From NCBI GenBank assembly GCA_021029095.1, contig JAJOHG010000118.1, positions 22,057 to 86,056 on the forward strand: a stretch of DNA of 64,000 nt, given 5' to 3'. The notes beneath the pieces are model-generated. The model searched no databases. It saw only the letters and a program-made list of their open reading frames with translations, and was not told the origin of the DNA. The stretch comes from Phellopilus nigrolimitatus (lineage: Eukaryota > Basidiomycota > Agaricomycetes > Hymenochaetales > Hymenochaetaceae). The stretch's first letter is position 1; each line of letters starts with the position of its first letter. Shown here in pieces: positions 56,844-64,000 of the stretch. The position numbers and the translations under genes were made by a program.

Positions 56844-57125
56844 CCAGATTGGATCAAGTTGAACGTCGTGCACGCCTGAGGTGCGGTTCGGCGTGGCCGA
56901 CTCAGCCCGTCTTTCCTTATGCTCCACGGACTGTCCGCCTCCTCGGACATCCTTTGAAAGTGAGTACACAAATAAACTCAAGGCCATCTCCAGATTGGAT
57001 AAAGCTGAACGTCGTGTACGCCCGAGCGCGGTTCGGCGTGGCCGACTCACCCCGTCTTTCCTTATCTTCCACTGTCTTGCCGCCTCCTCGGACATCCTTT
57101 GAACGTAAGTACACAAATAAACTCA
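56844..57125. repeat. Tandem duplication of a 137-bp unit
   Basis: Copy 1 is 56844-56980 and copy 2 is 56990-57125, separated by 9 bp. Both start CCAGATTGGAT and end ACAAATAAACTCA, with scattered substitutions. Each contains a splice-donor-like string near its end (AAAGTGAGT and AACGTAAGT). Frames are open on the minus strand but no domain was recognised. Confidence 0.85.
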
Positions 57126-57259
57126 TGAGCTGTACTCCGAGTCGTAGGCTCAAACACGAGCGCCACCAAAACAGTCGCTTGCAATGAGCACCTGCTGATT
57201 TGATTCCCTCGCACTATCAATGTCTTTTTTGGAAAACAAAGTCCGCATAGCCGAGGAAG

Positions 57260-57430
57260 GTCTTAAGATCTCATGTTCGCCAACGGCCTCGCCGATGTAG
57301 TACGCCGTCTCTCCGTTTACTCCACGGACTTAACACATCCGCGGGTAACTCTAAGTACAGTTCATGTAAGTCGACTTACGCCGCTGCCATAACCTAGCTT
57401 TCCGTCATACAGGTAATCTTGTATCTCCTG
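57260..57430 (-). pseudogene. Exon remnants of an unidentified minus-strand gene
   Basis: Two protein-like pieces: QEIQDYLYDGKLGYGSG, followed by a GTAAGT donor at 57374-57379, and then VNGETAYYIGEAVGEHEIL. They read in the same direction and could be consecutive exons. The spacer between them has no matching acceptor I trust, and a stop follows. I cannot name the family. Confidence 0.35.
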
Positions 57431-57901
57431 CCGGCGACGAACGGGCAATTAAGACGCGATCAGAATTGGCATCGTTCAAGAACTCGATAGCTATCTGCTG
57501 TATGTCAGTGTTATTTGTTCGCTAGAAACGCACAGTTGAAGGTCGGCATGCACTGTAGGTCATTGATATGAGTATTTTAGTAAACATTTACAAATCTGCT
57601 TGCCGCAACTAGCGTGCGCCGGTCTTCTATTTTCAGGCACAGAGCAAAGGAAATCCTATATTGCTTTACTGAGCCTCCGCTCTGCGGATGCGGGCCGCTT
57701 AAAAGCGCGTAGCACTGCACCTTCAGGACACCGAGATCAAGCCGATCCGGTTACAACCCGTGAGCGGTACGGAATTAATCCGTAATTACGACCACGGTAC
57801 CAGGTACTGTATACTACTGTGCGTGTCGCCAGCCTTTGGTAAGAACATGACCCTCTATGTTCAAGTTCAAGCTCTGCCGAGGCTAAAGATCAGCACAGCC
57901 A

Positions 57902-58047
57902 TCAGCGCACTTTGAATAAGCCCGAAGCCTCTTCCTTAACTACACCTACATAGTCATCAGGATGACGCGGCGATTCCATTGGAACTGCTTCACGGAGGAA
58001 GTCGATGTCAATATTCAGCGGGAGTGAATCGGCCTTCGGAATCGTGA
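57902..58047 (-). pseudogene. C-terminal coding remnant on the minus strand
   Basis: An open stretch ending at a TGA (57902-57904) includes ADSLPLNIDIDFLREAVPME and DDYVGVVKEEASGLFKVR, which look like a genuine protein end. No convincing upstream exon was found between it and 58789. Family not recognised. Confidence 0.35.
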
Positions 58048-58788
58048 AACGAGATGCTTAGCTCGAGCTCGGGCATCTTTTTTCTTTGCGCTGATAGAAG
58101 ACGAACCTGAGCTTGAATTGTCATGATGGACTATACCAGCGAAAAATGCAGATCATCGGCAATCTTCCTTGGAAAGGCTTCCATCGTGCGTATTCTTTGT
58201 TTGACGACCAACCTTCGCTCAAAGATATGACTCGTTGCTGAGCACGCACGACCTGTCGCAAATGAACTGAAGTTTTGTTCCCTGCGGTGATTAGGCAGAC
58301 TTTTCCTTCTCACGCTTTCGTTGTCTCCATAATGGTAGGAGATACGTTCAAATTATGAGACATTGCATTTTCACTACCGTTCAACAACATACTAACATGG
58401 TTTATCCGATTCTATTCCCAGGCTTGGTAAAATATCTGAATCTATGTCAAAGCAGCGCTCATTGATTTTTCACAATAGATCATGTTGCAAAGTCACAAAA
58501 AGGACATTGACTGAGCTCACTTCTGCTCACGGGCTCGAAAGGTATGCTTCGCACAAATCTCACATATCAAAAACAATTTATCAACTTGTTGTCTTTTCTT
58601 CGGCTCTCTTACCATCCGATGATCGAAATGCACTATCACTTACTTTGGCTACAGAAAGATAATGGATGGCTTCTCTCGGATTGTGCACACCACCTTCGTT
58701 CCACAATCATTCAATTCTTCTCATAGGAAGTCAATATGCTAAAAATATGGAGTCGAACTAGGGAAGAGACTCGAGCAGACGGCTCTGA

Positions 58789-58950
58789 TTACTTCAATGT
58801 CTTCGGGATATCAGCTTCAATATCCTTGTGCATCAAAATCTTCAACTTGAAACTTGCATCAGTCTCCTCGGGATCAGTGACAGAAGTCCTCGGAAACTTC
58901 TTCTGACGGACGCACTCAATGCCCAACGTAGGCGCTTTAGAGACAGCAAG
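58789..58950 (-). pseudogene. Second C-terminal coding remnant on the minus strand
   Basis: Reads APTLGIECVRQKKFPRTSVT, then DPEETDASFKLKILMHKDIE and ADIPKTLK before a TAA at 58789-58791. A stop lies 13 codons upstream of this piece. The next gene, a P450 on the other strand, starts about 200 bp further on, so the body of this gene is missing. Family not recognised. Confidence 0.4.
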
Positions 58951-59159
58951 TCATGAGTAGCTTCGGCCCGTACTTCTGTCAGGGTTCGTATGGAACAGAC
59001 ACCTAACCATGTCCGTCCGATGATTATAGATCTTGCTTGAGTTATGTCATGCTTTGCGTTGTACCACTGTCTCTATGGGAGTTCGGTCTCGGGGGTAGCC
59101 CGCCCTACAAAAAGCCAGGGGCATAGCGTATCTTCCCTCAGTGAGTAGTATATCCAGCC

Positions 59160-61600
59160 ATGCTTATGTTCGCCCTACCTTTCTCTATAACCTGCTCTCT
59201 CCTCCTTCCCGTCCTATACCTGTGGCGCCATTTCACGTCCAATGTCCGCCATCTAAACGGTCCCGCAAGCCCCTCCTTTTGGCGAGGTTGTTACCTTCTC
59301 TGTCTCGTCGCTTTCGAGACTTACACTGACCTCATCATAGGTAACCTTGGTCAGATCTATTCCCGGGACGGCTGGGCATTCCATCGCGACATCGTGGAGA
59401 AGCACGGTGGAGCTGTTAAAATCCATGGTTTTCTCGGCGTAAGTAGACACTCTCAAAGCACCAGACACTTTACTGATTTGAACTTGAGCAGTGTCATCAA
59501 ATATACGTCTCTGACCCAAAAGCGCTATACCACATTCTCGTCAAGGACGCATCCATATATGAGGAGACTTCGTGGTTTCTGGAGTGCGTATTCTGAGTAA
59601 TACAACTAACATTAATGACTGATGATTTTGTTTTCCAGAGGAAACATGCTCGTCTTCGGACCCGGATTGTTGTCTACGACGGGTAAGCGAAAGTGCTCTC
59701 GTTCGATATGAAAAACGGGGTAACATGATCATATGCATAGGAGATCACCACCGTAAACAACGCAAGCTACTTAATCCCGCATTCTCTGTCAAAAATATGC
59801 GCAACCTCACACCCATTTTCAACGCTGTCGTGCGAAAGGTGCGCTCTACTGCTCTCATTACTTAGAGATGTAGGTTGAAATTAATTATTTGTCTAGTTGA
59901 GCGATGCGATCATGCTGCAGACGAAAGAAGGAGCCGTGGAGATCGACATGCTCCTGTGGATGTCGCGAGCGGCACTCGAAATCGTTGGTATAGGGGGCCT
60001 TGGGACCTCAATCGATTCTCTCAGCCCGGACTCCAATTCTATAACAACATATGGAAAGTCAATCAAAAATTTGATGTGAGCTATCTCCTTTCCTTGAAAT
60101 ATCTGTCTTACATATACGAATCCCGATGCTGTTATTTTCTGAAGTCCATGCGCGTTCCGGTTGAGCATGTTTCGTTTCTCAATTCCCCTCCTGGTGAAAC
60201 TTGTTCCCGCGGGCCTCCGCCGTCTTCTGCTCGAAATAGCTCCATCACAGGACTTGCAGAATGTCAAAAATATCGTTGATGTCATGACTTCGACGTCAGA
60301 CGGCATATACCGGCAGAAGCTTGCTTCCCTCGGGAATGGAAAAGAAACGGACTTGCCCCAGATTGGAGAAGGGAAAGATGTTATGAGTATTCTGTGTGCG
60401 TGTGTTTATTGATGAGTTTCTTTGAATCCTTGCAAAGCTTATGCTCAATCTTTCCTCGCAGTGAAAGCGAATACATTGGCTTCTGTTAACGATCGTCTTC
60501 CGGAAAGCCAACTCATTGCGCAGATGAGGTACACCTTAAATGTTTCCTTGCTTGTCTTATTTAACACTTTATTTTCATAGCACATTCATGTTTGCAGGTC
60601 ACGACACGACATCGAGTGCCCTCTCGCAGATCTTGTACTGCCTTGCATCGCACCAAGAGGAACAAGAGAGACTTCGGTGCGAGATTGTATCGTCTGGCAT
60701 CGTTGGTGGCGAGGAAGTTGTCTATGATGATCTTATGGCTCTCCCATATTTGGATGCTGTCTGCCGCGAAACGCTGCGAGTGTGGGTGTGAACCGATCTG
60801 CAAAAAGCGCGCTCAGTCCTTACTGACAATTTCTTGATCGATATCAGCCATCCTCCCATTAATTTCATGGCGCGCACGTACGCTACTATTTTCCTTTTCT
60901 TCATGATGCTATATTTAGAAACTTCATGATTTGTTAGCGCTTGCAAAGATGCCATCCTCCCGCTTGGCATGCCATGCAAGTCCACAGACGGTCTCTCCGA
61001 AATTGATCACTTGTGTATCCGCAAGGGCCAGAACCTCATCGTCGCTTTCGGGTCCACCAACAGGCTGAAAGCGGTTTGGGGCGAGGATGCGTACGAGTGG
61101 AAGCCGGAGCGATGGTTGAAGCCACTCCCGAAATCTGTGGCTGACGCACACATTGCTGGTATCTACTCCTCATTGTGAGTTGTTTGAAAACTCTCTTTAC
61201 TTGAAGGTCGAAAGGCTTATGAAAGTAGAATGACGTTCAGTGCAGGGCCTCGATCGTGCATGTGAGTCTAATAGCAGACTACCGTGCATGCTTATCCATT
61301 GACTTTTTTCCATAGAGGGTTCAAGTATGCTGAGCTGGAAATGAGTGAGCCCTTTCTTGTGAATCTCTTACTGGTCCGAGACACTCAAGGTCAACAGAAA
61401 TTATCCTCGCTGTTCTTCTCAAGTCGTTTAAATTTGAGCTCCCCGATGGCAAGAATATCATCTGGCATCTCGGTGGAATCCAGACACCAAATGTTAGTGG
61501 GGAAGAATCACAGACGCCGCACATGCCGCTCAGGGTATCGAGGGTTCTGAGTCCGTCAGAGGGCCTTGAGTCCAGACTCGCACATTGCAGAGCGCCATAG
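59160..61600 (+). CDS. Cytochrome P450 (copy 2), paralogue of the gene at 29513-31986
   Basis: Starts MLMFALPFSITCSLLLPVLY, a membrane anchor, then WRHFTSNVRHLNGPA. Later exons encode GNLGQIYSRDGWAFHRDIVE, CHQIYVSDPKALYHILVKDA, HHRKQRKLLNPAFS, SRAALEIVGIGGLGTSID and IPLLVKLVPAGLRRLLLEIA. The I-helix is FMFAGHDTTSSA and ExxR is in CRETLRV. The later motifs are FGSTNRLKAVWGEDAYEW and WKPERWLKPLP, and the heme loop is MTFSAGPRSCIGFKYAELEM. It ends LESRLAHCRAP at 61598-61600, about 17 residues longer than copy 1. Intron positions agree with copy 1 throughout. All essential motifs are intact. It lies on the opposite strand 27 kb away. Confidence 0.95.
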
Positions 61601-62725
61601 GTATCAGAATTCATCCAATAGTAGTTTCTTTTGTGTATTTAAAATATTTCACGAGAGAGCATAGTCTCGGCGACCATTGACATGGAGTTTCTACAGCAGT
61701 TTAACATGAACATTGACAAAAACAGAAAAGAAAACAAATGAAACCACAAAAAGCCTACGTAAAACTACTTGTTACAGTACATTACGTATGTGTTATGTAA
61801 ACAAAGCGGATCTCCTTGTGTTTACAAGGCTTTGGAGCTTTGCAATGTGTGTATTTTTTTTTTCTGATAAGTGGAACCCACAGTTGCTTTCTCTTTGTTT
61901 GCTTGGTCAAATGCTTAATCTCGTGGACGCAACCGGCATCGGCTACTACACTCAAAGCAAAGCATGGACAATCCGATGGCTACCAGCTGCATTCCGGATG
62001 GATCTGTGTGGGTTTGAAATGCGCTCTCAGCTTAGATTCTTTTCATTTATTGCTCGCTTACGACTCATAAAACTGATTTGGTCTGCCCTTTGACTTCGTC
62101 CCGCCTCGTTGTCCGCTTTCGGTTATCATATGTCGCAAATCTCCGTATCAGGAAAGGCTTGTAGCTTCAAAAATTTGCTAGAAAGTCGCTCTGCCCCAAG
62201 ATCGCGCCTTACAAGGTCAACGGAAACCTGATATTTCTTATCAAGAATCTCTTGACTTCCCTCCCTTTCAGACCTTGTACGGAGACGCGGCGTGCCTCTT
62301 TTTTCTTTGGACCTCGTTTAGTTCTCCGCTTCCTAAGTGAAAGAATTATGGTCGCCTTTGCGATCCATTCAGATTCTCCGCCTCGTGCCTTTCCTTTAAT
62401 AACTCAGCAAGCTCGAACAGCTGGGCCAAACCTTCCAGGACAGGAAAAGATGCATGACCCAAGCTCTTTGATTTCCTCAGGGCTTCGCCCTTTCAACAAG
62501 TCACAAAGCGTATGGTGATTATAGCGCGTTGTTTTCCTTTCTTGGGTCCGTACTCTACGACGGTGACTGTCAATGCGCGTCGCGACAGCAGTAGAAAAGC
62601 AGCAGCTATGGACATCCACCGCTCAAGACCAACAGCATCAGACTACCCCTCAACTCCATTTGCTCAGGCATCAATACTCGTCACCTCGAGAATCATCGCC
62701 TCCAGAACGCTAGTTTTTGACAGAG
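61601..62725. other. Spacer upstream of the HMG-box gene
   Basis: 1.1 kb. Open frames at 61713-62093 and 62252-62518 lack domains. The frame 62512-62780 overlaps the HMG gene's first exon in another frame and is probably 5' flank. Confidence 0.45.
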
Positions 62726-63996
62726 ATGCCGCGCTTTCGCAATACCACCTCGTCGATCATCCAGGACACGCCAAGTTTAGGTATGTCGACGCGTCAACAT
62801 CAGTATTTACTACTGTGGGTCCCCAGTACTGAAGTCCATCACAGATCTGCGTTCCCACCACCGTCTCAACGATGATACAAGCGCGTCAATCGGAAGTCCC
62901 GAAAGCTTCCCTAACGAGCGCTCTAGCAAGGACGATGTCTGTGCTTCACCGTCTCTGACACAACAGCCCACACCGCACTACACTCCATCACCTCTTTCTC
63001 GCTCTGCCAGGCTCCCGTCCCCGACTTCTCCGACTGACACACCATATAGACGGAAGCACGCGTCGAGCACGAATGTCACGGGTCATATACCACGCCCGCG
63101 CAACGCGTTCATCCTCTTTCGCTCGCACGCACTCGCGAATGGACTCGTTGACATCGTGCAGCAGAACGAGGCCTCGCGCGAGATCGCTAGACTATGGCGC
63201 GGCGCAGCGTCTGAGACGCGTACTCGCTTTGAAGGGCTTGCATTCGAGGAGAAGCAGCGTCATGCGGCGGCACATCCGGACTACAAGTACGCGCCGAAGA
63301 AGGTTGGATGTGTGATGACGGCGCCGGCGAAGACGAAAGTGGCGAGTACGAGGAGGGAGAGGAAGAAGTCGACGTCGCTGCCAAAGGGCGTCAACACACA
63401 TCCACGTCCTCCACCGATCAAGATCAAGCGTACGATTCCAACTCCTGACCCAACACCCGAGCCATCGCCCGAACCTATGGAGGTTGATAGCGATGTCGAT
63501 GAAGATTCAGAGGAGGATGCTCAGCTGTACGATCTGTTCTCCGGTGTTTTCGAGTCCATACCGAAGCCAATATGCGCCGTTGAGTGCCTATAAACTTACG
63601 CCTGTCCTTTAACTAATCATTCCCCGCAATAGGTCGTCGATGGAGAGGAGATATGCATTCCCGAAATTCTCATATCCCAGTGAGGACAGTCACCTCGTCA
63701 TTGACAGTGGACGAGTACCATGCCTCGCTTCCAGCTCGTTCTACTCTCCAACGGCTGTGCAAGGTGTGCGCGTGCGCAATGTAGCGTCCGGCTCCATCGA
63801 AGACGAGCGTAACCCGAACGAGCATTTCCTTCGTCCGACCGCTCCCATCTGGCACGCCGAGGCGGACTTTAACTACTGGGACGATCCGATGATGACAACT
63901 GATTCTTCAAGAGCCTATGATCCGTGCAGCTCAATGGGCACGATCGATGTGGCCGCTGAGCAGAGGGCGCTGACCGTGTTTCTCGATGACAGCTGA
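62726..63996 (+). CDS. HMG-box transcription factor (MATA-HMG type)
   Basis: Three exons (62726-62780, 62827-63583 and 63633-63996) sum to 1176 nt, or 391 residues, stopping at 63994-63996. The HMG box spans about residues 105-177. It begins HIPRPRNAFILFRSHALANG, continues with EIARLWRGAASETRTRFEGL and ends AAAHPDYKYAPKK. The invariant Trp and the basic PDYKYAPKK end match fungal mating-type/pheromone-response HMG factors, which bend DNA at AACAAAG-like sites. A basic stretch (RRERKKS) after the box may be a nuclear signal. An acidic segment and an ordered C-terminal part (FNYWDDPMMTTDS) follow. Whether it sits at a mating locus cannot be seen: no homeodomain or pheromone genes are nearby. 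Confidence 0.92.
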
Positions 63997-64000
63997 ACGA

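Noticed and set aside
1..64000. CRISPR arrays, operons or bacterial promoters
   Set aside because: The gene structure is eukaryotic throughout. The regular repeat array at 40081-40400 has diverged units and variable spacing inside an LTR element, not spacers between identical repeats.

Overview
The window looks like nuclear DNA of a filamentous basidiomycete, probably an Agaricomycete. Nearly every gene is broken by several short GT-AG introns of about 45-95 nt. The families fit too: a PIL1/LSP1 eisosome protein with a huge disordered tail, DUF6533 and DUF6534 heptahelical-type membrane proteins, TKL-like kinases, two paralogous cytochrome P450s, a tannase/feruloyl esterase and a MATA-type HMG-box factor. 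No prokaryotic or organellar features were seen. The species cannot be named from this.

Layout. 1-7.3 kb (+): the end of one unknown gene, the eisosome gene (668-3530), a small four-helix membrane protein (4433-5480) and a low-complexity protein (5983-7252). 7.9-13.3 kb (-): two DUF6533 membrane proteins, with a C-terminal fragment of a possible third between them. 14.3-24.8 kb: a conserved fungal protein, profilin and a tannase (+), a Zn2Cys6 factor (-), a kinase (+) and an epoxide hydrolase (-). 27-36.8 kb (-): a UBR7-type UBR-box/PHD protein, a P450 and the DUR3 urea transporter. DUR3 shares its upstream region, rich in GATA motifs, with a divergent NAD(P)HX epimerase gene (37298-38460). 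38.8-40.9 kb: a complete 2.05-kb LTR element with identical 216-bp LTRs and a 5-bp target duplication. It has no gag/pol but carries an F-box gene fragment and a six-unit hairpin minisatellite. 42.2-43.8 kb (+): a DUF6534 protein. 45.3-48.1 kb (+): a kinase-like protein fused in one exon to two GATA-like zinc fingers. 48.5 and 56.0-56.4 kb: two MITE-like inverted-repeat elements with related ends. 50.1-55.6 kb (+): a very GC-rich gene for a 1639-residue disordered protein full of trinucleotide repeats. 56.6-59.1 kb: a decayed region with gene remnants and a tandem duplication. 59.2-61.6 kb (+): the second P450, paralogous to the first. 62.7-64 kb (+): the HMG-box gene.

The genes do not form one pathway. 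Housekeeping cell biology (eisosome, profilin, NAXE, UBR7, DUR3) is mixed with lineage-expanded accessory families (P450s, DUF6533/6534, TKL kinases, tannase, epoxide hydrolase) and mobile elements. DUR3 and its GATA-rich upstream region form the clearest gene plus regulation unit. Exon boundaries were assigned by eye from splice consensus, reading frame and family resemblance. Where exon lengths are quoted they sum to an open reading frame.
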